Shown: positions 18,903-27,341 of the stretch, in pieces
Numbering within the stretch: the first letter of the stretch is position 1
How the letters are laid out: each line of letters starts with the position of its first letter
Notes under the pieces: model-generated
Database searches by the model: none
Seen by the model: the letters and a program-made list of their open reading frames with translations, nothing else
What the model was told of the DNA's origin: nothing
Made by a program: the position numbers and the translations under genes
Source: JAKFWI01 sp031399165
Lineage (GTDB): Bacteria; Pseudomonadota; Alphaproteobacteria; Caulobacterales; Aquidulcibacteraceae
Reading direction: 5' to 3'
Assembly (NCBI GenBank): GCA_031399165.1
Contig: JANNOO010000048.1
Span: forward strand, 5,080 to 69,079
Length of the DNA stretch: 64,000 bases

Positions 18903-21290
18903 ATGAACGCCCAAGCTCACCACCAGCACGGACACGACCACCACCAAGGCGCTGATCTGCGCGACCCCGTCTGCGGAATGATCGTCAAGCCAGATACGCC
19001 GCATCGGCTGCCGCACGACGGCGAAGAGGTGTTGTTCTGCAGCGCCGGCTGTAAAGCCAAGTTCGCGGCCGCCCCTGAAAAGTACGTCAAGTCTGACGTC
19101 GAAGGCGCCCACGCGGCGTGCCATGCGCATGGGCATGACCACGCGGCGGCAAATGCAGCGCCGGTGGAGGTTGCGAAGGGCGCTCAGTGGACGTGCCCCA
19201 TGCACCCCGAAATCGTGCGCGACGGTCCGGGCTCGTGCCCGATCTGCGGCATGGCGCTGGAGCCGATGACGCCGACTGCGGACGCGGGGCCAAACCCAGA
19301 ACTCATCGATATGACGCGCCGCTTCTGGGTCGGGGCGGCGCTGGCCTTGCCGGTGCTTGCACTTGAAATGGGCCGACATCTGTTCGGCGTCGATCGTATC
19401 GTGCCGCCAGCCTGGAACGGTTGGATCCAATTCTTGTTGGCGACGCCCGTCGTGTTGTGGTGCGGGTGGCCGTTCTTCGAACGCGGCTGGGCGTCGCTCA
19501 GGTCGCGCAATCTCAATATGTTCACGCTGATCGCGTTGGGCACGGGCGTCGCGTGGCTTTACAGCGTCGTCGCGCTCTTGGCGCCGACGCTGTTCCCGGC
19601 GGCGTTTCGCGACGCGCACGGTCTGGTCGCGGTCTATTTCGAAGCCGCCGCGGTCATCACCGTGCTCGTCTTACTCGGACAAGTCCTCGAATTGCAGGCG
19701 CGCGAGCGCACCGGCGGGGCCATCCGCGCACTGCTTGATCTGGCGCCAAAAACGGCGCGCCGTTTGCGGGATGGAGCCGAAGAAGAAGTTCCACTTGAAG
19801 AGATCGCCGTCGGCGATCGTCTGCGGGTTCGCCCCGGCGAGAAGATCCCCGTCGACGGCGTGGTCGTCGACGGACGCTCGTCTGTCGATGAATCCATGGT
19901 GACCGGCGAATCCATGCCAGTGACGCGCGACATAGGCGCCCGCGTCATTGGCGGCACCCTCAACCAGACCGGCGCGCTGGTGATCGAAGCCGATCGCGTC
20001 GGCGCCGACACCATGCTTTCGCGGATCGTACGGATGGTGGCCGAAGCCCAGCGCTCGCGAGCTCCCATCCAGCGCTTGGCCGATAAGGTGGCGGGCTGGT
20101 TCGTGCCGGCCGTGATTGGCGTGGCGCTGTTCGCGTTCATTGCATGGTGGGCATTCGGACCTTCGCCCGCCTTCTCCTATGGCTTGATCGCGGCGGTTTC
20201 GGTGCTGATCATCGCATGTCCGTGTGCGTTGGGCCTGGCCACGCCGATGTCGATCATGCAGGGCGTCGGGCGCGGCGCGCGCGCCGGCGTCCTGATCAAA
20301 AATGCCGAGGCCCTCGAGCGGTTCGAAAAGGTCGATACGCTTGTGCTCGACAAAACCGGCACGCTGACGGAAGGCAGGCCGGCGGTGACGGCGATCCGTG
20401 CAAAAGATGGCCAAGATCCCAACGCCTTGCTGCAACTGGCAGCAAGTCTGGAGAATCGCAGTGAGCATCCCCTCGGTCTCGCGATCGTAACCGCCGCACA
20501 AGAACGCGGCCTGTCCTTGATCGAACCGAGTGAATTCGATTCGCCCACCGGCAAGGGGGTGATCGGCGTCGTTGCCGGGCGCAAGGTCGCGATCGGGGCT
20601 GAACGTTTCCTCGCTGAACTCGGTATCGAAGTCGACAGCTTGAAGACCGAAGCCGAGGCGTTGCGGCGTGACGGCGCGACCGCGATCTATGTCGCACTCG
20701 ACGAAAAACTCGCCGGCGTCATCGCCATCGCCGACCCAGTGAAGGCGACAACGCCGGCGGCGCTTGAGGCGTTGCGCGCGCAGGGTTTGCGGCTTGTGAT
20801 GCTGACCGGCGATAACCGCACCACCGCTGAGGCGGTGGCGCGGGGCCTCAAGATTGATGTCGTGGAAGCTGAAGTATTGCCGGAGGACAAATCCCGCATT
20901 GTCGAGCGGCTGAAGCGGGAAGGGCGAGTGGTCGCGATGGCTGGCGATGGCGTCAACGATGCGCCGGCGCTGGCGGCGGCTGATGTCGGCATCGCCATGA
21001 GCGGGGGTACAGATGTCGCCATTGAGAGCGCCGGCGTCACGCTCCTGGGCGGCGATCTGGGCGGCATTGTACGCGCGCGGGCGATCTCGCGGGCGACCAT
21101 GCGCAACATCCGGCAGAATCTCTTCTTCGCGTTTGCCTACAACATCGCCGGCATTCCGATCGCGGCCGGGGCGATCTATCCGCTTACGGGAGAACTGTTG
21201 TCGCCGATGATTGCGGCGGCGGCCATGGCGCTCTCCTCGGTATCGGTGATCGCCAATTCGCTGCGCCTGGGCGGTCTCAAGATTGCATGA
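18903..21290 (+). CDS. Cu(I)-translocating P1B-type ATPase (CopA/ActP type)
   Basis: A 795-residue protein. The N-terminus is His-rich (HHQHGHDHHQG), followed by a YHS-like domain (DPVCGMIVKPDTPHRL, FCSAGCKAKF) and a heavy-metal binding module (CPMHPEIV ... GSCPICGMALEP). No CxxC heavy-metal-associated domain is present. The pump has TGES, the CPC metal motif (IIACPCALGLATP), DKTGTLTEG, HP (SEHPLGLA) and GDGVNDAP. It exports Cu(I) from the cytoplasm. A relic of a related gene's extreme C-terminus lies at 43500-43570. Confidence 0.95.
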   Translation: MNAQAHHQHGHDHHQGADLRDPVCGMIVKPDTPHRLPHDGEEVLFCSAGCKAKFAAAPEKYVKSDVEGAHAACHAHGHDHAAANAAPVEVAKGAQWTCPMHPEIVRDGPGSCPICGMALEPMTPTADAGPNPELIDMTRRFWVGAALALPVLALEMGRHLFGVDRIVPPAWNGWIQFLLATPVVLWCGWPFFERGWASLRSRNLNMFTLIALGTGVAWLYSVVALLAPTLFPAAFRDAHGLVAVYFEAAAVITVLVLLGQVLELQARERTGGAIRALLDLAPKTARRLRDGAEEEVPLEEIAVGDRLRVRPGEKIPVDGVVVDGRSSVDESMVTGESMPVTRDIGARVIGGTLNQTGALVIEADRVGADTMLSRIVRMVAEAQRSRAPIQRLADKVAGWFVPAVIGVALFAFIAWWAFGPSPAFSYGLIAAVSVLIIACPCALGLATPMSIMQGVGRGARAGVLIKNAEALERFEKVDTLVLDKTGTLTEGRPAVTAIRAKDGQDPNALLQLAASLENRSEHPLGLAIVTAAQERGLSLIEPSEFDSPTGKGVIGVVAGRKVAIGAERFLAELGIEVDSLKTEAEALRRDGATAIYVALDEKLAGVIAIADPVKATTPAALEALRAQGLRLVMLTGDNRTTAEAVARGLKIDVVEAEVLPEDKSRIVERLKREGRVVAMAGDGVNDAPALAAADVGIAMSGGTDVAIESAGVTLLGGDLGGIVRARAISRATMRNIRQNLFFAFAYNIAGIPIAAGAIYPLTGELLSPMIAAAAMALSSVSVIANSLRLGGLKIA

Positions 21291-21297
21291 GCTCTCA

Positions 21298-21963
21298 ATG
21301 AACGCGCCCACTTTTACGCCGGCTCTCGGTCACAGCGGGTTGACCGGACTCTACGACGGATTGATCGCCCTGCTCACGCGCGAGCGTATCTGGCGTGCGG
21401 AGGTCATCGATGCGCTCGCGCCCATAGACGGCGAGACTATCGTCGATCTGGGCGCCGGCACGGGATCGCTGGGCGTGCTTATCAAACGGCAAGCGCCCGC
21501 CGCGCGGGTTGTCGCCGTCGATCCGGACCGCCAGGTGCGAGAGATCGGCGAGGCGAAGGCGCTCGCCGCCGGCGTTCGATTGGAATACGTCACCGCCATG
21601 GGCGACGCTGAGATCGCCGCTGTGCCTGCCGGCGCCGCTGACGCGGTGACCTGTTCATTGGTGCTGCACCAATGCCCACTCGACGCCAAACGCGCCATTC
21701 TCGCCAACGCTGTGCGCCTCTTAAAGCCTGGCGGACGATTGGTGCTTGCGGACTACGGGGCTCAGCCGGACGCCTTGATGCGGCTGGGCTTTCTGCTGGT
21801 TCAGACCCTGGATGGTTTCGAGGCGACCGAGCACAACCGCCTGGGCGTCATTCCCCAGCTCATCGAAGCCGTAGGTTTTGCCCATAGCGAAATCGTTGGC
21901 CGCGTGGCGACGCCCACCGGCGCCATCACCATTTGGCGCGCGCGTCGGGCGCAAGATGTGTGA
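21298..21963 (+). CDS. Class I SAM-dependent methyltransferase
   Basis: A 221-residue protein from ATG 21298, 7 bases after the ATPase stop. Motif I is VDLGAGTGSLG, the acidic motif II is VAVDPD, and motif IV/post-I is DAVTCSLVLHQCPL. The VLHQ and LLKPGGRLVLADYG segments are typical of UbiE/Menaquinone-type methyltransferases. In many metal clusters such genes follow P-type ATPases, possibly for arsenite or metal methylation, but no three-Cys ArsM pattern is seen. The substrate is unknown. Confidence 0.85.
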   Translation: MNAPTFTPALGHSGLTGLYDGLIALLTRERIWRAEVIDALAPIDGETIVDLGAGTGSLGVLIKRQAPAARVVAVDPDRQVREIGEAKALAAGVRLEYVTAMGDAEIAAVPAGAADAVTCSLVLHQCPLDAKRAILANAVRLLKPGGRLVLADYGAQPDALMRLGFLLVQTLDGFEATEHNRLGVIPQLIEAVGFAHSEIVGRVATPTGAITIWRARRAQDV

Positions 21964-22097
21964 CGGAGTGAACGCGCGGCGGCGGCTTTTCCGGAACGGC
22001 GTCATGCACAGATGATGGACTCAAGCTTGGTAAAGGCAACGCAACCTGGCGAAGGCTTACGCGCGCGCCTTCGTTCGATCGCTGCAGGCGGACTCAG

Positions 22098-22544
22098 TCA
22101 CTCTTCCTCCACGCCGCGCAGCAACTCCTCGCGCACGATCACATCGAACTGCGCCTGTTGATCGGGATCGAGCGCGGCGCGCATTTCGAAGACGTGTGCG
22201 ATTGCCTCGTGTTGGGTCTGGCCCATGGCGTCGTGAAAGCGGTCAATGGCTTGGGTGAGGCGATCGCTTTGGGCGTGGTCCTCCGCCACAGCGGCGGCGA
22301 TGTCTCGGGCGGCCGCGCGCAGTTCAGCGTCAAGCGCGGCTTTACGCGTAGCGTAGCTGGCTTCGATTGCCTCCAGTCGCCGGTCCTGCTCGAGCGTGAG
22401 ATCAAGTTCGCGGTGCACGGCTGCATCGAGTGTGTCTCGATGGGTTTCGGAACGTGTGAGCGCTGTGCCGACAAAAACGCCCCCCAGCCCTGCGCCGAAC
22501 CCGACGAACACGGCAAGGGCGAGCACCTTCCAGGTTTTCAGCAT
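22098..22544 (-). CDS. CnrX-like periplasmic metal sensor (locus 2)
   Basis: A 148-residue protein with an N-terminal anchor (VLALAVFVGFGAGLGGVFVG) and a helical periplasmic domain like that of the paralogue at 16758-17192. The ligand positions partly differ: LDAAVH has Asp where CnrX has His42 but keeps His46, RLEAIEASY keeps Glu63, and AHVFEM keeps His119 and Met123. A changed ligand suggests a different metal preference or affinity. It lies after the cnrY-like gene and is divergent from its sigma factor. Confidence 0.82.
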   Translation of the reverse strand: MLKTWKVLALAVFVGFGAGLGGVFVGTALTRSETHRDTLDAAVHRELDLTLEQDRRLEAIEASYATRKAALDAELRAAARDIAAAVAEDHAQSDRLTQAIDRFHDAMGQTQHEAIAHVFEMRAALDPDQQAQFDVIVREELLRGVEEE

Positions 22545-22547
22545 GAC

Positions 22548-22817
22548 CTATCGTCCGAGCGCCGTGGCGGGAGCATAGGGCTGGCTGAGCGCAAACGGTC
22601 CGGCATCGACCGTGGCCGAGGCAGCGGCTGTCGATACGCCAATGGCGGAACTGACCATGAGAACGACGGCGCAGACGCCTGCAATTGCGGCGTTGGCGCC
22701 TGCCCGGCCATGGGCGCGCGAGTCAATTTGGACCCAGACATCCGTCTCCAACCCGTCCAATTCAGCATCGATGTCCACCCGGCCCAAGGCGGCGAGTTGG
22801 CGATCAAGGTCGGTCAG
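22548..22817 (-). CDS. CnrY-like small membrane anti-sigma candidate (locus 2)
   Basis: An 89-residue protein. Alignment with locus 1 (MQTNLDEALSAW against LTDLDRQLAALG) supports a CTG start at 22817, five bases after GGAGG; a TTG at 22787 is an alternative. One transmembrane segment (AGVCAVVLMVSSAIGVSTAA) precedes the tail PFALSQPYAPATALG, which repeats the locus 1 tail pattern. It lies 3 bases upstream of the cnrX-like gene on the same strand. Confidence 0.6.
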   Translation of the reverse strand: MTDLDRQLAALGRVDIDAELDGLETDVWVQIDSRAHGRAGANAAIAGVCAVVLMVSSAIGVSTAAASATVDAGPFALSQPYAPATALGR

Positions 22818-22840
22818 GCAAGCCTCCGGCGATTACACTT

Positions 22841-22858
22841 ACATATACGTGCATATAC
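22841..22858. promoter_or_regulatory. Tandem CATATACG motif between divergent Y-like and sigma genes
   Basis: The sequence ACATATACGTGCATATACGG carries two tandem CATATACG units. ACATATACG also occurs at 16174-16182, downstream of the locus 1 sigma gene. The position between the divergent locus 2 genes fits a sigma or regulator site, but no matching -35/-10 pair was confirmed. Confidence 0.3.
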
Positions 22859-23026
22859 GGGCCGGGCGATGCGGGCCCCTGGAACAGCTAGCCGATGGGC
22901 GCGTTACCGAACAAGAGCCAGATGCTCTCGCGTAAGTGTGCGGGGAATTGATCCAAAGCAAGGCGCAGGCGCGGCCTTGCCGCGACCCTGCCGAAAGGCC
23001 GCGATCCTGGCGGCCAGCGAGGGTCC

Positions 23027-23701
23027 ATGAAACGCATTAAGGCCGAGCCTTTGGCGCTGTTGGGGCAGGCCCATTCGCAGCTGCGTCGTGTGGTCTTCTC
23101 CGGCGGTTTTGACGATCTGATCGCGCGCGCCCGAAACGGCGACCGAATCGCATTCAGCACGCTCATGAGCAGCCACAAGGATGATCTTTATCGTTTCGTG
23201 CGGCGACGCTTCGCCGATGCCGATGCGGCAAGCGACATCGTTCAAGACGCCTTCGTCGCGGCGTGGAGCGCAATGGCGCGCTTTGATCCGGATCGGTCAT
23301 TCAAAACCTGGCTCCATGCCATTGCGCTGAACAAGTGCCGTGACGCGGCGCGGCGGGCGGCGACCCGACGGGCCTTCTGGGGCTCTTGTCCGGAAGGTGA
23401 GGACATGCGCGTCGCCGATGAGCGGCCATCGCCGGAACAAGAAACAGTGAACCGCGCTGAGTTGAGGGCGCTGCGCGAGGCGCTTGCGGTTTTGCCAGAG
23501 CATCTGTGCGAGGCGTTGATGCTGACGGCCGTCGACGGTCTCTCGCAGGCAGCCGCCAGCGCGACTCTGGGCTGCTCGGTCAAGTCCCTCGAATATCGCG
23601 TGCACCGGGCGCGGGTACTGCTTGCGGCCGAGATTGACCGTCGCGCCACGCCGCGCCGCGCCGCTAGCGCGGGCTCGCAAGACGTGGGATCTTTCGGTTG
23701 A
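23027..23701 (+). CDS. ECF sigma factor, CnrH-like (locus 2)
   Basis: A 224-residue sigma factor with a longer N-terminus than locus 1 (about 25 extra residues). Region 2 reads HKDDLYRFVRRRFADADAASDIVQDAFVAAW, region 2.4 TWLHAIALNKCRDAARR, and region 4 SQAAASATLGCSVKSLEYRVHRARVLL. Sigma region 2 resembles locus 1 closely. It is divergent from its CnrY/CnrX-like partners by about 210 bases, which differs from the collinear locus 1. The gene ends 8 bases before the likely acetate kinase start. Confidence 0.88.
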   Translation: MKRIKAEPLALLGQAHSQLRRVVFSGGFDDLIARARNGDRIAFSTLMSSHKDDLYRFVRRRFADADAASDIVQDAFVAAWSAMARFDPDRSFKTWLHAIALNKCRDAARRAATRRAFWGSCPEGEDMRVADERPSPEQETVNRAELRALREALAVLPEHLCEALMLTAVDGLSQAAASATLGCSVKSLEYRVHRARVLLAAEIDRRATPRRAASAGSQDVGSFG

Positions 23702-23708
23702 TGCCTCC

Positions 23709-24860
23709 TTGACGATCGGTGACATTCTTACGGTCAATTGCGGCTCATCGAGCGTGCGCGTGGCGTGCTTCGCTTCCAGCTTGCTGTGGCGCGCGCACTT
23801 TAGCGGCGTTGGCCGTGCAACGCCGCGGCTCACCGTCGCGCGCGCCGGCAAGATCGAGGCGACCGAACCACCACCCGCCGCAGATCACCGCCAAGCCCTT
23901 GAAACGCTCTTCAGCGCTATTCCCATTGTTGCGCCTGTCGCCATTGGCCACCGTGTCGTTCATGGCGGCCTAGATTTTGTGACGCCCACGCTGCTTGAGC
24001 CGCACATAGAAGCAAGGTTGCTCGAATTCGCCGCCATTGCGCCGCTGCATCAAGCCGCGAACGTCGCAGGCGTCGCGGCGGCGCGGGCACGCTGGCCCAA
24101 CTGTCCCCAAATCGCCTGCTTTGACACCGCCTTCCACGCAAGTTTGCCCAAGGCCGCGGCGATGATGGCGCTGCCGCGGGATTTGTTCGACGCTGGCGTA
24201 CGCCGGTTCGGCTTCCACGGTCTGTCGATCACATCAATTCTGGCGGCGCTGAAGCGCGATGGGGTCGCTGTCGAGCGCGAACGTATCGTCGTCGCGCACC
24301 TGGGCGCCGGCGCGTCGATGACGGCGATCCAAAGCGGTCGCAGCATCGAGACCTCGATGGGATTTTCCACGATGTCGGGATTGCCGATGGCGACGCGGAG
24401 CGGCGACATCGACCCAGGCGCGGTGCTGCACCTGTTGCGCGGGGGCCGATCCGTCGAGGAGGTGGATGACCTGCTCAATCGCCGGTCCGGCCTGCTCGGC
24501 GTGTCCGGATTGAGCGCGGATATGGCCGAATTGCTGGCATCGGGTGAGGCGCGCGCAAAAGATGCCGTTGATGTCTTTTGTCGATCAGGCCTGCGCTGGC
24601 TAGGCGGCCTTACCGCCCTGCTCGGGGGCGTCGACCGGCTGGTGTTTACCGGAGGGATTGGCGAGAACGCGCCCCGCGTGCGTGCTGATATGTGTGAGGG
24701 CCTCGCCTTCATGGGGTTGGAACTCGATGCGGCGCGCAATGAGGCGGGCGCTCGCGTGATTTCCCCTGACGGCGCAGACGTGATCGTCGAGGTGCGCCCC
24801 ACCGACGAAGAAGGCGAGATAGCCCGCGAGACCCGGGTGGTCCTGGCGTCGCTGGGCTAG
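23709..24860 (+). CDS. ackA: Acetate kinase
   Basis: About 383 residues from TTG 23709. The frame extends upstream into the sigma gene, but the conserved start strand DILTVNCGSSSVR fixes the N-terminus. Other family motifs are GHRVVHGG, FGFHGLS, HLGAGASM (ASKHA nucleotide fold), GDIDPGAV and FTGGIGENAPRVR. It converts acetyl phosphate and ADP to acetate and ATP. The phosphoketolase immediately downstream (50 bases) makes acetyl phosphate, so the two form a substrate-level phosphorylation pair. Confidence 0.9.
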   Translation: MTIGDILTVNCGSSSVRVACFASSLLWRAHFSGVGRATPRLTVARAGKIEATEPPPAADHRQALETLFSAIPIVAPVAIGHRVVHGGLDFVTPTLLEPHIEARLLEFAAIAPLHQAANVAGVAAARARWPNCPQIACFDTAFHASLPKAAAMMALPRDLFDAGVRRFGFHGLSITSILAALKRDGVAVERERIVVAHLGAGASMTAIQSGRSIETSMGFSTMSGLPMATRSGDIDPGAVLHLLRGGRSVEEVDDLLNRRSGLLGVSGLSADMAELLASGEARAKDAVDVFCRSGLRWLGGLTALLGGVDRLVFTGGIGENAPRVRADMCEGLAFMGLELDAARNEAGARVISPDGADVIVEVRPTDEEGEIARETRVVLASLG

Positions 24861-24910
24861 CGCGGTGAAACCAGGCCTCAGGGCGCGGAGGCCGGCGTGC
24901 GTATTGATTT

Positions 24911-27319
24911 GTGGCGAGACTGAAGGCGCGCGCCGGCCTCAGCGGGATCATTGTCGTGTCAGCAGCGAAGGGCGCATGGCTAGATGGGTATGGCGTGATC
25001 CGCCATCACCCGGAGACCATCGAGCGAATAGAAAATCTCGTCGCTCGCCATTGGATGGATGGAGCGCTGGCCGATCGCGACGCGGCGCTTGCGCTCTGCG
25101 CGGCCGCCGATCGCTTGGCCAACGCGGCGATGTGGGTCGTCGCGCACATGAGCTATGCTGCCCGGGTCGATTTAAGCGGGACGGAGCTGCCGGCCGAAGC
25201 GTTCAAGGCGCAGCCCGAGGGACACATGGGCGGCTCGCTCAACGCTGCGATCGCCTTTATCGGCTATCATCTGGCCAATGCGCTGAGCGGAAAGACGCGC
25301 GCTTGGACAATGGGGCAGGGCCATTGCGTGGCGGCGATCGAAGCGGTCAACGCGCTTTTGGAAGATCTCTCGCCTGCTCAGCGCGGCCGATATGGCAGCA
25401 GCGAGGCGGGCCTCTCGCGGCTCGCGGCGGATTTTTACTCTTACGCAATGACGCCTGACGGGCGCCCGGCCGCGCCGCTTGGCAGCCATGTCAATCCGCA
25501 CACCGCCGGTGGGATTTCCGAAGGCGGCTATTTGGGCTTTGCCGAGACACAATACATTCACATGCCTCTGCGCGGCGAACATCTGGTCGCGTTCTTGAGC
25601 GACGGGGCGTTCGAGGAACAACGCGGTTCGGACTGGTCGCCGCGTTGGTGGCGCGCCGAAGACAGCGGCTTTGCTGTTCCGATCATGATCCTCAACGGGC
25701 GGCGCATCGAGCAACGTACCGAGATTGGCCAGGAAGGCGGCGTCGAATGGCTAGCGGCCCACCTGCGCTTGAGCGGCTTCGACCCCATCATCATCGATGG
25801 CCACGATCCGCTCGCCTATGCGTGGGCGATCATCGAAGCGGAGGCGTCGCTTGTTCATTTCACCACCATGTCAGAGCGAGCCTACCCGGCGCGTTTGCCT
25901 TATGTCATCGCGCGCTGCGTCAAAGGCTTTGGCTTTCCGGGCGCGGGATCGAACCGCGCGCACAACCTGCCGCTCGATGGCAACCCGCGCACCGACGCCG
26001 ATGCCCGACGTGTCTTCAATGAAGGCGCGCGCGCGCTCTACGTGCCGCCAGCCGAACTTGAAGCGGCTGCGCGCGCCTTCGCGGTGCATGAGGCGCAGAA
26101 GCGTCCGCGCGAGAGCGGCCATGCGCTTGCGACACGCAACGTTGCGCTCCCATCCTTGCCGGCGCCGGTATGGGAGCCGCAAGAGGGCGCAAGTTGCGCC
26201 ATGGAAGCGCTCGATCGTCACTTTGTTGACCTGGTGAAAGCCAATCCGCATTTGCGGGTGCGCGTCGGCAATCCAGATGAGCTCAAGAGCAATCACATGG
26301 GGCGGACGCTGGAGTTTCTGCGCCATCGCGTGAACGCGCCTGAACCCAACGCGCCGGAAGCCATCGACGGCGCGGTGATCACCGCGCTTAACGAAGAGGC
26401 GGTCATAGGCGCGGCCCTCGGCAATAAGGGCGGCCTCAATCTGGCGGTGAGCTACGAAGCGTTCGCCATGAAAATGCTGGGCGCGCTGCGCCAGGACATC
26501 ATCTTCGCCCGTCGTCAGCGCGAGATTGGCGCGCCGCCGCAATGGCTGTCGCTCGCCCTGATCGCAACCTCACATACATGGGAAAACGCCAAGAACGAGC
26601 AATCGCACCAGGATCCGACGCTGCCGGAAGCGCTGCTCGCCGAGATGGCGGACACCGCGCGCGTCTTGTTTCCGATTGACGCCAATACGGCGCTTGCTGG
26701 TCTGCGCAGCGTCTACGCCTCGCACGGCCAGATCGCGTGTCTCATCACGCCCAAGCGCGCCGTCGCGCGGCTCTTGTCCGGCGCCGCCGCCGAGCAGGCG
26801 ATTGCCGTGGGCGCGGCGCATCTTAATGGTGATCCGGCCGGCGCTGAGCTGCAGCTGGTCGCCGTCGGCGCCTATCAGACGCGCGAGGCGCTACGCGCGG
26901 GCGAAAGTCTGCGCGCTCGCGGGCGCAAGATCTGCATCACCGTGCTTTTGGAGCCCGGCCGGTTTCGCAGCCCCCGTGATCCTCTCGAAGCCGCCTATGC
27001 GGCCGATGATGCAATGCTGGCAAATTACTTCCCCGCCGACATCGGCCGCGTCTTGGTAACACACACGCGGCCTGAGCCGATGCTGGGCGCGCTGCGGCGC
27101 CTCGATGGCGGACCCAGACGCACACGCGCGCTCGGTTTTATCAATCGCGGCGGCACGCTCGACGTCTTCGGCATGTTGTTCGCCAATCGCTCGACCTGGG
27201 CGCATGCGCTCGAAGCGGCGTCGGAGATTATCGGCTGCGACCGCGCCGAATTCTTGTCGGACGCGGAAATGCGCGCGCTCGATGGACGCGGCGACCCTGA
27301 CATTTTGCGGGACGCTTAG
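24911..27319 (+). CDS. Divergent phosphoketolase-family protein
   Basis: An 802-residue thiamine-diphosphate enzyme of the XFP type: EGHMGGSLNAAIAFIGYH, MGQGHC, HVNPHTAGGISEGGYLG, and a C-terminal block with KSNHMGRTLEFLRHRV. The TPP/Mg site is altered: the family GDGE is SDGA in FLSDGAFEEQRGSDW, although the later Asn (MILNG) remains. Canonical enzymes split xylulose-5-P or fructose-6-P with phosphate into acetyl phosphate and a triose or tetrose phosphate. I recall a divergent clade labelled as a xylulose-5-phosphate 3-epimerase in some databases, so the reaction is not certain. Its 50-base distance from ackA supports acetyl-P production. The start is GTG 24911. Confidence 0.82.
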   Translation: MARLKARAGLSGIIVVSAAKGAWLDGYGVIRHHPETIERIENLVARHWMDGALADRDAALALCAAADRLANAAMWVVAHMSYAARVDLSGTELPAEAFKAQPEGHMGGSLNAAIAFIGYHLANALSGKTRAWTMGQGHCVAAIEAVNALLEDLSPAQRGRYGSSEAGLSRLAADFYSYAMTPDGRPAAPLGSHVNPHTAGGISEGGYLGFAETQYIHMPLRGEHLVAFLSDGAFEEQRGSDWSPRWWRAEDSGFAVPIMILNGRRIEQRTEIGQEGGVEWLAAHLRLSGFDPIIIDGHDPLAYAWAIIEAEASLVHFTTMSERAYPARLPYVIARCVKGFGFPGAGSNRAHNLPLDGNPRTDADARRVFNEGARALYVPPAELEAAARAFAVHEAQKRPRESGHALATRNVALPSLPAPVWEPQEGASCAMEALDRHFVDLVKANPHLRVRVGNPDELKSNHMGRTLEFLRHRVNAPEPNAPEAIDGAVITALNEEAVIGAALGNKGGLNLAVSYEAFAMKMLGALRQDIIFARRQREIGAPPQWLSLALIATSHTWENAKNEQSHQDPTLPEALLAEMADTARVLFPIDANTALAGLRSVYASHGQIACLITPKRAVARLLSGAAAEQAIAVGAAHLNGDPAGAELQLVAVGAYQTREALRAGESLRARGRKICITVLLEPGRFRSPRDPLEAAYAADDAMLANYFPADIGRVLVTHTRPEPMLGALRRLDGGPRRTRALGFINRGGTLDVFGMLFANRSTWAHALEAASEIIGCDRAEFLSDAEMRALDGRGDPDILRDA

Positions 27320-27341
27320 AGTTCGCCGCGATGGAGCTGAA

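Noticed and set aside
19671..21311. A 546-residue open frame antisense to the Cu(I) ATPase
   Set aside because: High GC and strong codon bias create long antisense frames; its translation has no domain and is Arg/His-rich. The sense strand carries an unambiguous ATPase.
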